Shown here: one piece after another, positions 1-9,490 of the stretch
Layout: the number at the start of each line of letters is the position of its first letter
Position numbering within the stretch: position 1 is the stretch's first letter
Source of the DNA: Chitinophaga pinensis
Lineage (GTDB): Bacteria; Bacteroidota; Bacteroidia; Chitinophagales; Chitinophagaceae
DNA: 64,000 nt
Assembly: GCA_945878115.1 (NCBI GenBank)
Contig: CAMDVD010000007.1
Location: 1 to 64,000 of the forward strand
Direction of reading: 5' to 3'
The notes under the pieces: model-generated
Databases searched by the model: none
What the model was told of the DNA's origin: nothing
The model's input: only the letters and a program-made list of their open reading frames with translations
Program-made: the position numbers and the translations under genes

Positions 1-388
1 AAAGTGTTCTTAATTTTCCTATGTTCAATGGCGTAGTCGGAAAAACTGGGTGGAGAAGATGTCTTTTGCATATATAACATATATCAAAAATCACGCCAAA
101 CTCAATGATAGCAACACTTTCAGACAAAATTACCTTGCAACGGTCTTGAGATATGCCTAAAGGCATAAAATTAATGTTTTTAAAACGGTACAAAAAAGGA
201 ATAAAAATTAGTTACAAAGAATTTGCAACACATTTCAGGAATTTTAAGAGATGAAATAAGTTTTACTAGCCTTTGGCTCGGAGAGCATATTTTATCTAAG
301 GTTTGAGATGACGTAGGAGCCAAACTTACCACAGAGCCATTAAGAATAATCTTATGCTACGGTTTCATCCCACATTTTTTATAGACCT

Positions 389-697
389 TCAAACAGGCAT
401 ATCCAGCTCATTCGCAGCACTTTCTAAACTCACTCCTTCTTCTTTAGCAACATTAACAAGTTCTGTTAAATCGGTTTTATTCGTCACAACATATTGGTTT
501 TTCGATTGAATAGCACTGTAACTTTTTCTTACATAAAACAAAAAAGAATATCCGAAGACAAACATGAAAAGAGATAAAATGTACATCATTATGAAAGCAC
601 TAAGTATTAATTCAAAATTTTCAAATTTTACAATATAGCAATAAGATAGAAAATAAACAATCCCTCCGAGCATTAATATAATTCCTAGAAACCCCAT
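389..697 (-). CDS. small hypothetical membrane protein
   Basis: ORF with hydrophobic N-terminal half. The open frame continues upstream of the annotated ATG to about nt 917, so the start is uncertain. Confidence 0.45.
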   Translation of the reverse strand: MGFLGIILMLGGIVYFLSYCYIVKFENFELILSAFIMMYILSLFMFVFGYSFLFYVRKSYSAIQSKNQYVVTNKTDLTELVNVAKEEGVSLESAANELDMPV

Positions 698-880
698 AAT
701 GTACCCTGATATTTTCTGAATAATATTTAAAGGTGGGTAAGAAATTAATTCACCTTTTAAAACAAACCTTGTTGAGAATAAATAGTAGGCAGCAATGAAA
801 AAACCTACATATAAATAATAATACTGCCCTTCAATAAGATTTCCTTTTAATACTGATAGAGCGATAAGAAGTAAGAAAAT

Positions 881-957
881 TGACTTTAAAACAGTTTTAT
901 AACCTTTGATTTCTTAAACGACTGACCCCAAAACACCATTACTTTTAGCCTATTTCT
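881..957 (-). pseudogene. decayed copy of the C-terminus of the 4268-4483 small membrane protein
   Basis: Minus strand reads NGVLGSVV*EIKGYKTVLKS versus NGVPGSVIYEIKGKTVLKS in the intact gene, with an internal stop and a 1-nt indel further upstream. Confidence 0.6.
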
Positions 958-984
958 TGTATTTGCTGCTATAGGAAGTTATTC

Positions 985-2379
985 TTACTTTACATAAACT
1001 CCATCTTTCCATTCTCCAACATATTTATCTCCGCTTACAGTTGTAAAAGTTCCTTGACCACTTTTTATGCCATCTTTCCATTCTCCAACATATTTAGCTC
1101 CGTTTGAATATGTAGTAGTTCCTTGACCATTCATATTGTCATCTTTAAATTCTCCTACATATTTATTTCCATTTGAAAATGTAACAGTTCCAAGACCATT
1201 TTTTTTGCCATCTTTATATTCTCCGACATATTTATCTCCGTTTGAATATGTGTAAGTTCCAAGACCATTTTTTTTGCCATCTTTATATTCTCCGACATAT
1301 TTATCTCCATTTGCAGATGTCATAGTTCCTTGACCGTTTTGTTTGCCATCTTTCCATTCTCCTACATATTTATCTCCGTTCGCAGATGTATAAGTTCCTT
1401 GACCATTCATATTGCCATCTTTAAATTCTCCTACATATTTCTCCCCATTTATAATTGTAAAAGTCCCTAAACCATTGAATCTGTTATCTTTAAATTCTCC
1501 TACATATTTATTTCCATTTGAAAATGTCAAAGTTCCTTGACCATTTGATTTGCCATCTTTCACTTCTCCAACATATTTATCTCCGTTTGCAGTTGTCAAA
1601 GTTCCTTGACCATTCATATTGTGATCTTTAAATTCTCCTACATATTTATCTCCATTTGAAGATGTCAAAGTTCCATGACCATTTGATTTGCCATCTTTCC
1701 ATTCTCCAACATATTTAGCTCCGATTACAGTTGTGGTAGTTCCTTGACCATTCATAATTCCATCTTTCCATTCTCCTACATATTTATCTCCATTTGAATA
1801 TGTCATAGTTCCTTGACCATTCATATCGCCATCTTTAAATTCTCCTACATATCTATCTCCGTTTGAAAATGTAAAAGTTCCATATCCTTGAATACAGTTA
1901 CCAATAACACAACCGAAAGAATTTATGTAAGTACTGCCATTACCAATAATTAATGAATTGGTTGAATAATCAAACGAAAATTTACCAAGTTTACTTAGTG
2001 CTGATTGCCCTAATAATATTGGGGCATCATTGTTATGAATTATAGTCGCTTCTACATTCTTTATTACATACCCACCTATGTTTATTGAATCAAGAATAAT
2101 CTTTGTACCTTCTTGGATTTCTCCATTTGCTATTTGATAGTATTCTGTGCCTAAAATATTATCCTTTGATAAATAGTTGTTTTTTAGCATAAATATTGCT
2201 TCAGCTAGAGAAATTGTAACATCACTTGCTCCACTATCAAAGACAAATTTCATATTCAAGCCGTTTACCTGACAAGGAATATAATAAACGCCATTTCTTT
2301 TTTCTAAAATAACTCTGGATTGAGCACTTGCATTTGTAATGAGAATTATTAGAAGAAGAAAAGTGATGATATTTTTCAT
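985..2379 (-). CDS. secreted retropepsin-like aspartic protease fused to about 13 MORN repeats
   Basis: Signal peptide MKNIITFLLLIILITNASAQ; FDSGASDVTIS active-site-like motif (clan AA aspartic protease); 23-aa GQGTxTxxNGDKYVGEFKDGxxN repeats. Confidence 0.8.
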   Translation of the reverse strand: MKNIITFLLLIILITNASAQSRVILEKRNGVYYIPCQVNGLNMKFVFDSGASDVTISLAEAIFMLKNNYLSKDNILGTEYYQIANGEIQEGTKIILDSINIGGYVIKNVEATIIHNNDAPILLGQSALSKLGKFSFDYSTNSLIIGNGSTYINSFGCVIGNCIQGYGTFTFSNGDRYVGEFKDGDMNGQGTMTYSNGDKYVGEWKDGIMNGQGTTTTVIGAKYVGEWKDGKSNGHGTLTSSNGDKYVGEFKDHNMNGQGTLTTANGDKYVGEVKDGKSNGQGTLTFSNGNKYVGEFKDNRFNGLGTFTIINGEKYVGEFKDGNMNGQGTYTSANGDKYVGEWKDGKQNGQGTMTSANGDKYVGEYKDGKKNGLGTYTYSNGDKYVGEYKDGKKNGLGTVTFSNGNKYVGEFKDDNMNGQGTTTYSNGAKYVGEWKDGIKSGQGTFTTVSGDKYVGEWKDGVYVK

Positions 2380-2511
2380 GGTATTTTTTTAATGCTCTAA
2401 AAGGTCGTTCTAAGAAAAAACCACCGTTTGCATCACACAAATCTAAGAAAAACTATCATTCGAATCACTGAACCGCCAATTTCTTGTAGGTGCTGTTATT
2501 GCGCGTTATTC

Positions 2512-3846
2512 TTACTTTACATAAACTCCATCTTTCCATTCTCCAACAAATTTATTTCCATTTAGAGATGTCATAGTTCCTTGACCATTTTGTATGTTAT
2601 CTTTAAATTCTCCAACATATTTATCTCCATTTGAAAATGTATAAGTTCCTTGACCATTTTTTTTGTTATCTTTATATTCTCCGACATATTTAGCTCCGCT
2701 TGAATATGTCAAAGTTCCTTGACCATTCATATTGCCATCTTTAAATTCTCCAACCAACTTATCTCCGTTTGAAAATGTAAAAGTTCCTAGACCATTCATT
2801 TTGTCATCTTTAAATTCTCCAACATATTTATCTCCATTTGAAAATGTATAAGTTCCTTGACCATTTTTTTTGTTATCTTTATATTCTCCGACATATTTAG
2901 CTCCGCTTGAATATGTCAAAGTTGCTTGACCATTCATATTGCCATCTTTAAATTCTCCTACATATTTATCTCCATTTGAAGATGTAAAAGTTCCTTGACC
3001 ATTTTGTTTGTCATCTTTCCATACTCCAACATATTTATTTCCATTTGCAGTTGTCAAAGTTCCTAGACCATTCATTTTGTCATCTTTAAATTCTCCAACC
3101 AACTTATCTCCGTTTGAAAATGTAAAAGTTCCTAGACCATTTTGTTTGCCATCTTTCATTTCTCCAACATATTTATCTCCATTTGAAAATGTAACAGTTC
3201 CTTGACCATTTTGTTCGCCATATTTATATTCTCCTACATATTTATCTCCGTTTGCAATTGTCAAAGTTCCTTGACCATCTGGTTTGCCATCTTTAAATTC
3301 TCCAACATATTTATCTCCGTTTGCTTTTGTCAAAGTTCCTTGACCATTCATATTGCCATCTTTAAATTCTCCTACATATTTCTCTCCATTTATAATTGTA
3401 AAAGTCCCTAAACCATTGAATTTGTTATCTTTAAATTCTCCTACATATTTATCTCCGCTGACAGTTGTCAAAGTTCCTTGACCATTCATATTGTCATCTT
3501 TAAATTCTCCTACATATTTATTTCCATTTATAATTGTAAAAGTCCCTAAACCATTGAATTTGTTATCTATAAATTCTCCTACATAATTATCTCCGTTTGC
3601 AGTTGTAAAAGTTCCTTGACCATTTTGTTTGTCATCTTTCCATACTCCAACATATTTATTTCCATTTGCAGTTGTCAAAGTTCCTTGACCATTTGATTTG
3701 CCATCTTTCATTTCTCCAACATATTTATCTCCGCTTACAGTTGTAAAAGTTCCTTGACCATTTCTTTTTTCTGAAATAACCTTAGTTTGAGCGTTTGCAT
3801 TTATAATTAGAATTATAAGAAGTAGAAAAGTGATTAAATTTTTCAT
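2512..3846 (-). CDS. secreted MORN-repeat protein (about 18 repeats), protease-less paralog
   Basis: Near-identical signal peptide followed directly by 23-aa MORN repeats; C-terminus EWKDGVYVK identical to the neighbour. Confidence 0.8.
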   Translation of the reverse strand: MKNLITFLLLIILIINANAQTKVISEKRNGQGTFTTVSGDKYVGEMKDGKSNGQGTLTTANGNKYVGVWKDDKQNGQGTFTTANGDNYVGEFIDNKFNGLGTFTIINGNKYVGEFKDDNMNGQGTLTTVSGDKYVGEFKDNKFNGLGTFTIINGEKYVGEFKDGNMNGQGTLTKANGDKYVGEFKDGKPDGQGTLTIANGDKYVGEYKYGEQNGQGTVTFSNGDKYVGEMKDGKQNGLGTFTFSNGDKLVGEFKDDKMNGLGTLTTANGNKYVGVWKDDKQNGQGTFTSSNGDKYVGEFKDGNMNGQATLTYSSGAKYVGEYKDNKKNGQGTYTFSNGDKYVGEFKDDKMNGLGTFTFSNGDKLVGEFKDGNMNGQGTLTYSSGAKYVGEYKDNKKNGQGTYTFSNGDKYVGEFKDNIQNGQGTMTSLNGNKFVGEWKDGVYVK

Positions 3847-4028
3847 TTAGATTATTGTTTTAAGGGCAATTATTAGAATAAATAGTACAATGACTATTTG
3901 CATGAAATGGTTGTCTTACGGTTTAACATTTAGTGAATTTACAAAATAATTCTATATCTCAAATAAAATATTCATTTTACAGATTCAGAAACCGTCGAAT
4001 GTTATAAGGCAAACGAATTACGCAAAAT

Positions 4029-4247
4029 TTGCCTAAATACCTTTTGATTTCCTCACATACAGCGCGTAGGAGTTTTGCAACAAATAGCTACCTCAAAGGA
4101 CATATAACGGGCAATATTATGGCAGTTACTGGACACCGTACTGAAAGTAGTTTTAATAAATACATAAGGGTTACACCAATGGAAAAAGCGCGGTCCTTTA
4201 AGTTGCATGAAGATAAACAAAATACAAAATTGAGAATAGCGAAATGA
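4029..4247 (+). pseudogene. tyrosine recombinase/integrase C-terminal remnant
   Basis: SSHTARRSFATNSYLKGHITGNIMAVTGHRTESSFNKYIRV contains the HxxR...GH...Y catalytic box; the N-terminal domains are absent. Confidence 0.75.
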
Positions 4248-4267
4248 TTCCTTGTATCTTATTTAGA

Positions 4268-4483
4268 TTATTGTTTTGACTTTAAAACAGTTTTACCTTT
4301 GATTTCGTAAATTACTGATCCTGGAACACCATTTTTTTCGGCAATCTCTCCCAAAACTAAAGTGTGTTTCTTTAGCTCAACAGTTTGTTCTTTTGACGAT
4401 TTGGCTATTTCATATATCCAACTTAGCAAGAATAAATTAAGAATGACTGCAATTACTGAACTAGCGATAATAATGGTTATCAT
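4268..4483 (-). CDS. small single-TM hypothetical protein
   Basis: 71-aa ORF with an N-terminal TM segment; a degenerate copy of its 3' end lies at 881-957. Confidence 0.5.
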   Translation of the reverse strand: MITIIIASSVIAVILNLFLLSWIYEIAKSSKEQTVELKKHTLVLGEIAEKNGVPGSVIYEIKGKTVLKSKQ

Positions 4484-4686
4484 ACTCCATATTTAATTTT
4501 AATTAATGAAACGGTTTCTTTACTCTTTAACTTTCAGTAAATCTACAAAATAAATAGAATTGCGAAGTAAAATTTATTTATATCTTCATGCTATCAAATT
4601 TCAATTTTCATGCCAGTAGCAAAACAACCAACACCGACCTATTGGACAACTAAAACAAATCGATTTATTAAACCTTAAATAGACTT

Positions 4687-5370
4687 ATGAGTACAGAATT
4701 AACAGAGTGCCCACACTGTAAAACAAACTTAAAGAGCGGATTATTTTCGAGTGTTACCTTGCTAGATAATAATAAGGTAAAAATTATAAATGAATTTATA
4801 GAAAGTCCATTTGATACGTATTGCACAAAATGCGGAAATGAATTATATTCTAAATATTCTAAAATATTAATGGAAGAAAAACAGAATTTGACGCAAGAAT
4901 TTTATAATTTAATTTATTCAATTCCAGTTATTTCTATTCATACACCATACAATTGGGAATATGAAATTCTTGAAATGGTAACGGGGCAATCAACAACTGG
5001 AACTGGCGTACTTTCTGAATTCACTTCATCATTTACCGATTTATTTGGAGTACAATCTAAACGCTATAACCAAAAACTAAAATTTGGAGAAAATATGTGT
5101 TTGGCTCAACTTAGAAAACAAACATTGGACCTTGGCGGAAATGCAGTAATTGGAACAGATATAGATTATTCAGAAGTTGGAGGGCAAAAAGGTATGCTAA
5201 TGGTTTGTATGGGTGGAACTGCTATTAACATAACCAACATTGAAGTTTTAGGAAAAGATAGGGCTGACAATATTGCTAAGATTAAAGAATTAAACAAACG
5301 AATCGACGAATTGAATGAATACGATTTAAATGACGAAAATGAAACCGTAATTATAATCTCACATAAATAA
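4687..5370 (+). CDS. zinc-ribbon plus YbjQ-like (UPF0145) heavy-metal-binding domain protein
   Basis: N-terminal CPHC...CTKC pair; C-terminal LRKQTLDLGGNAVIGTDIDYSEVGG...MVCMGGTAINI resembles YbjQ. Confidence 0.65.
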   Translation: MSTELTECPHCKTNLKSGLFSSVTLLDNNKVKIINEFIESPFDTYCTKCGNELYSKYSKILMEEKQNLTQEFYNLIYSIPVISIHTPYNWEYEILEMVTGQSTTGTGVLSEFTSSFTDLFGVQSKRYNQKLKFGENMCLAQLRKQTLDLGGNAVIGTDIDYSEVGGQKGMLMVCMGGTAINITNIEVLGKDRADNIAKIKELNKRIDELNEYDLNDENETVIIISHK

Positions 5371-5458
5371 ACCAATATTACACGTTTAGTATTGGGCCAG
5401 TTACCAAAAAGAAATAAAATTTACTGGCTACAGATTACCTTAATTAAAGGCCCGCAGC

Positions 5459-8089
5459 TTATGCGAGCAAGCCTTTTACTCTATCCAATACTTCTTGTAA
5501 TCTATTCGCGTTGGTTCCGCCAGCAGTTGCCAAATTTTTATTTCCACCGCCACCGCCTTCAATTAAAGGAGTCACCATTTCTTTAATTAATTTTCCAGCA
5601 TCCAATATAGAATCATTGTGGACAGCAATAGCCACGCAAGCTTTTCCATCCATATTTGCTGTTAGACATACAAGATAATTTCCTTGTAATTCATTTTTCA
5701 AATCAGTACAAATTTTTCGCAAAGCATCCGCATTCGTCACTTCAATATTTTCACCAATAAAAATAGTGTCTCCAATTATCTGTTGTTTTTTGCTTACTAA
5801 CTCTTGGCGAATTCCTACTAATACTTTCGCTTCTATACGCTCCAATTGTTTTTGCAATTGGTTTTTTTCCTCTAGTAAATGATCAATGGACTTTGTAATA
5901 TCTTTTGGATTTTTAAATTGCAAACGTATAGCTTCCAATGTTTTCAATTGCGACTGAATATAAGATTCCGCTTTGCATCCTGCTAAGGCTTCAATACGTC
6001 GTACACCTGCAGCTACAGCAGCTTCCGAAGTAATTTTAAAAATATTTAATTCGCCAGTACTGCCCACATGTGTGCCTCCACATAATTCGATCGAATAATT
6101 TTCATCCATAATAACCACCCTAACAACATCTCCATATTTTTCGCCAAACAATGCCATTGCACCAGTTTTCATGGCTTCTTCTTTTGGCATTTCTTTAATG
6201 ATAACTGGAATATTTTGTCTAATTTTTCGGTTCACGATAGTTTCCACTTGCAAGATTTCTTCTTCTGTCATTTTTGCAAAATGAGAAAAATCAAAACGCA
6301 AATTAAGATCACTAACCATACTTCCTTTTTGCACCACATGCTTCCCTAATACCTCTCGCAAAGCCGCATGCATCAAATGTGTTACACTATGGTGACGTGT
6401 TATTTTTCGACGACGTGAAGCATCAATTTTTACCTCCACTTCAGCACCCAATTCCTCTGGCAAGCTATCTACAAAATGGATGATTAAATCATTTTCCTTT
6501 TTTGTATCATTGATTGGAATTTGGAATTTTGAATTTAAATCTTGGAATGTTATAGTACCTGTATCACCTACTTGTCCGCCACTCTCTGCATAAAAAGGAG
6601 TTTCTTGCAATACAATTTGATATTGGCTTTTCCCTTTCGCACTCACCTTTCGATATTTAATTACTTTCGTTGTAACTTCTGTTTTGGTGTATGCGCTGGA
6701 CATGCATTTCGCCGTTTCATCCAACACTACCCAATCTTCGGTATCAACAACTGCAGCCTTTCGCGACCGATCTTTTTGTTTTTGCAATTCAATCGTAAAA
6801 CCATCCACATCCACTGTCCAGTTTTTTTCAGAAGCGATTAACTGTGTCAAATCCAATGGGAAACCATACGTGTCACTCAACTCAAATGCCTCTGCACCAG
6901 CTATACAGGATGTCTTTACAGCATCATTGTTCATGATTTCATCCATACGTTTCAAGCCATTGTCCAAAGTTCTCAAAAATCCATTTTCCTCCTCTAGTAT
7001 AACTTTCGACACAAACTCTTCTTGTGATTTTAATTCTGGAAAAACACTTGCAAATTGGTTCGCAATGATAGGAAGCAACTGATATAATAATGGTTGCTTA
7101 TAATTTAAGAATGAATAATAATATCGAACAGCTCTACGCAATATTCTTCGTATCACGTAACCTGCACCTGTATTTGAAGGCAATTGGCCATCTGCAATTG
7201 TAAAACTAATTGCTCGAATATGATCGGCTAAAACGCGAAAAGCAATGGCTTGTTTAGAGTCATCATTGTGATATTTGGTATTTGTAATTTCTTCCGTCTT
7301 CTGTATTGTTGGCGTAAATACATCTGTATCATAATTGGAAGTTTTGCCTTGTATCACACGTACCAATCGCTCATAACCCATGCCTGTATCCACATGACGT
7401 GCAGGTAATTCTTCTAATGAGCCATCTTTCTTTCGATTGAATTGTATGAATACATTATTCCAAATTTCTATTACTTGCGGATGGTCAGCATTCACTAATG
7501 TACTGCCAGCTATTTGTTTTCTCTCCTCTTCTGGTCTTGAATCAAAATGAATTTCAGTGCATGGACCACATGGACCCGTATCGCCCATTTCCCAAAAATT
7601 ATCCTTTTTATTCCCTAACAAAATACGCTCTTCAGGTACTATTTTTTTCCATTCGGCAAATGCTTCATCATCTTTAGGAATGCCTTCTTTTTCATCGCCT
7701 TCAAAAATAGTCACATATAATCTGTCTTTATCCAATTGATATACCTCTGTCAGTAATTCCCAACTCCAAGCTATGGCTTCTTTCTTGAAATAATCGCCAA
7801 AACTCCAATTACCAAGCATTTCAAACATGGTATGGTGATAAGTATCAACACCAACTTCTTCCAAATCGTTGTGCTTACCACTTACTCTTAAACATTTTTG
7901 TGTATCCGCAATGCGTAAAGCTTTTGGTATTTCATTACCTAAAAAATAGTCTTTAAATTGATTCATACCCGCATTGGTAAACATTAATGTCGGGTCATTT
8001 TTAACAACGATAGGTGCACTAGGTACTATCGTATGTCCTTTAGTTTGAAAAAAGTCTAAAAATTGTTGGCGTATTTCAGATGAAGTCAT
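5459..8089 (-). CDS. alaS: alanyl-tRNA synthetase
   Basis: 876 aa; MTSSEIRQQFLDFFQTKGHTIVPSAPIV, SLCGGTHV-type motif (ELCGGTHVGSTGE), GGGGGNKNLATAGG C-terminus. Confidence 0.97.
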   Translation of the reverse strand: MTSSEIRQQFLDFFQTKGHTIVPSAPIVVKNDPTLMFTNAGMNQFKDYFLGNEIPKALRIADTQKCLRVSGKHNDLEEVGVDTYHHTMFEMLGNWSFGDYFKKEAIAWSWELLTEVYQLDKDRLYVTIFEGDEKEGIPKDDEAFAEWKKIVPEERILLGNKKDNFWEMGDTGPCGPCTEIHFDSRPEEERKQIAGSTLVNADHPQVIEIWNNVFIQFNRKKDGSLEELPARHVDTGMGYERLVRVIQGKTSNYDTDVFTPTIQKTEEITNTKYHNDDSKQAIAFRVLADHIRAISFTIADGQLPSNTGAGYVIRRILRRAVRYYYSFLNYKQPLLYQLLPIIANQFASVFPELKSQEEFVSKVILEEENGFLRTLDNGLKRMDEIMNNDAVKTSCIAGAEAFELSDTYGFPLDLTQLIASEKNWTVDVDGFTIELQKQKDRSRKAAVVDTEDWVVLDETAKCMSSAYTKTEVTTKVIKYRKVSAKGKSQYQIVLQETPFYAESGGQVGDTGTITFQDLNSKFQIPINDTKKENDLIIHFVDSLPEELGAEVEVKIDASRRRKITRHHSVTHLMHAALREVLGKHVVQKGSMVSDLNLRFDFSHFAKMTEEEILQVETIVNRKIRQNIPVIIKEMPKEEAMKTGAMALFGEKYGDVVRVVIMDENYSIELCGGTHVGSTGELNIFKITSEAAVAAGVRRIEALAGCKAESYIQSQLKTLEAIRLQFKNPKDITKSIDHLLEEKNQLQKQLERIEAKVLVGIRQELVSKKQQIIGDTIFIGENIEVTNADALRKICTDLKNELQGNYLVCLTANMDGKACVAIAVHNDSILDAGKLIKEMVTPLIEGGGGGNKNLATAGGTNANRLQEVLDRVKGLLA

Positions 8090-8106
8090 GTTTTATTTTT
8101 GTGGCG

Positions 8107-8114
8107 CAAAAGTA
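8107..8114 (-). promoter_or_regulatory. Bacteroidota -7 box TACTTTTG upstream of alaS
   Basis: Minus strand TACTTTTG matches TAnnTTTG, 18 nt upstream of the alaS ATG. Confidence 0.4.
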
Positions 8115-8196
8115 TAAAATACATAAGTCAATTGTTTCATAACGCTGTACTATTTCTATTTCGATACCATAATTATTTATTCTACATGGCTTTGCA

Positions 8197-8228
8197 TAAA
8201 AAAAACCGCTTCTTGTGGAAGCGGTTTT
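8197..8228 (-). terminator. Rho-independent terminator downstream of the OmpH/Skp gene
   Basis: Minus strand AAAACCGCTTC-CACAA-GAAGCGGTTTTTTTTT: perfect 11-bp stem followed by a T tract. Confidence 0.85.
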
Positions 8229-8252
8229 CTATATATTGTAAGATTTACATTC

Positions 8253-8804
8253 TTATTTTTTAGGCGTGCCTGTAGACGTTGGCGCAGTAACTGGTGCAGT
8301 TTTAGGTATTCCTAATTTTGTTTTTACATCCTCTATAATGTTATCTGTTGGTGTAGCATATATAATAACGCCATTCACACTAGCATCCAAAATATAAGTA
8401 TATCCTTTTTCTTTAGCCACCGCTTGTATCGCTTTATCTGCTTTTTCGGTGATTGGTTTCAACATGTCTTGTCTTTTTGTTCCAATTTTTTCTTCAGCAG
8501 ATTGTTGTGTAGACTGGATACGATTTTGCAAATCTTGTAATTCTTTTTCCTTCACATCTTTCATAGCCTCCGACATAGTTTTCACACCATCTGTGTATGT
8601 TTTATATTTTGTTTCCAATTCTTTTTGCATAGATGCCAATTGATCTTGGAAAGTTTTTGCATATGCGTTTATTTCTGCATCTGCCTTTTTTGCTTCTGGC
8701 ATAGACATAATCAATTCTTCAGAATTAATATAGCCAATTTTTTGTTGCGCAAAAGAAAGAGATGTAAGCAAAATAAGCGCAAAGCTGATAAATAGTTTTT
8801 TCAT
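8253..8804 (-). CDS. OmpH/Skp family periplasmic chaperone
   Basis: Signal peptide; QQKIGYINSEELIMSMPEAKKA, coiled coil, Skp-like C-terminus. Confidence 0.9.
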   Translation of the reverse strand: MKKLFISFALILLTSLSFAQQKIGYINSEELIMSMPEAKKADAEINAYAKTFQDQLASMQKELETKYKTYTDGVKTMSEAMKDVKEKELQDLQNRIQSTQQSAEEKIGTKRQDMLKPITEKADKAIQAVAKEKGYTYILDASVNGVIIYATPTDNIIEDVKTKLGIPKTAPVTAPTSTGTPKK

Positions 8805-8836
8805 TTTTAATAAGGAGGTTTTTTTTAAATTGTGTG

Positions 8837-8844
8837 CAAATATA
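8837..8844 (-). promoter_or_regulatory. -7 box TATATTTG upstream of OmpH/Skp gene
   Basis: Minus strand TATATTTG matches TAnnTTTG. Confidence 0.4.
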
Positions 8845-8875
8845 GAAAATTAATAAGAAGTACCTATTGGATGAC

Positions 8876-9400
8876 TTACTTTTTTGAAGGGGCCGCAACG
8901 CCCAAATCTCGGAGCACATCATCGCTTTTATCGATCTTAGAATCGGAATAAAAAATACTTAAATCGGCCGATTTATCAAAGATGACATCATAGGCTTTTG
9001 ACGATGCCAATTTTTGAATCGCGTTATATACTTTATCTTGTACGGGTTTTACTAACTCTTGGCGCTTTTTAAATAAATCGCCTTCAAATCCAAAACGTTT
9101 CTTTTGTAATTCTTTCGCCTCTTTTTCTTTCTTCACAATTTCATCTTCTCTCTTTTTTTTCATCTCTTCGGATAGCATCACTTGTTCAGCTTGATAAGCT
9201 TTATACATACGATCTACCTCTTGTAATTTTGCATCTATTTCTTTTTGCCACTGCGCAGATGCTTCATCTAATTTTGTTTGTGCTTGTTTGTAATCTGGCA
9301 AATTCTCTAAAATGTATTTAGAATCTATCACACAATAACGTTGTGCTTGTGTATGGAAAGAAGCCAATACTACGACAGCAATAATGATTATTTTTTTCAT
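8876..9400 (-). CDS. OmpH/Skp family periplasmic chaperone (second copy)
   Basis: MKKIIIIAVVVLASFHTQAQRYCVIDSKYILENLPDYKQA; start moved from 9454 to the signal-peptide Met. Confidence 0.9.
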   Translation of the reverse strand: MKKIIIIAVVVLASFHTQAQRYCVIDSKYILENLPDYKQAQTKLDEASAQWQKEIDAKLQEVDRMYKAYQAEQVMLSEEMKKKREDEIVKKEKEAKELQKKRFGFEGDLFKKRQELVKPVQDKVYNAIQKLASSKAYDVIFDKSADLSIFYSDSKIDKSDDVLRDLGVAAPSKK

Positions 9401-9490
9401 GTTTATAAATTTTTTTTTACAGACTACAAATGAACAACGAAATTTTGAAACCAATCCATGTTTAACTTAGTTTTAGTCTTTTGGATTTCC

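Noticed and set aside
2237-2440. 67-aa minus-strand ORF overlapping the MORN protease start
   Set aside because: Overlaps the well-supported signal-peptide start of 985-2379 in another frame.
3008-3411. Plus-strand ORFs antisense to the MORN gene
   Set aside because: Periodic shadow ORFs created by the 69-bp MORN repeats on the opposite strand.
6542-7082. Plus-strand ORFs inside alaS
   Set aside because: Antisense to a strongly conserved essential gene.
8197-8228. Hairpin considered as another REP copy
   Set aside because: Perfect stem followed by a T tract just after the OmpH stop on the minus strand; best explained as an intrinsic terminator.
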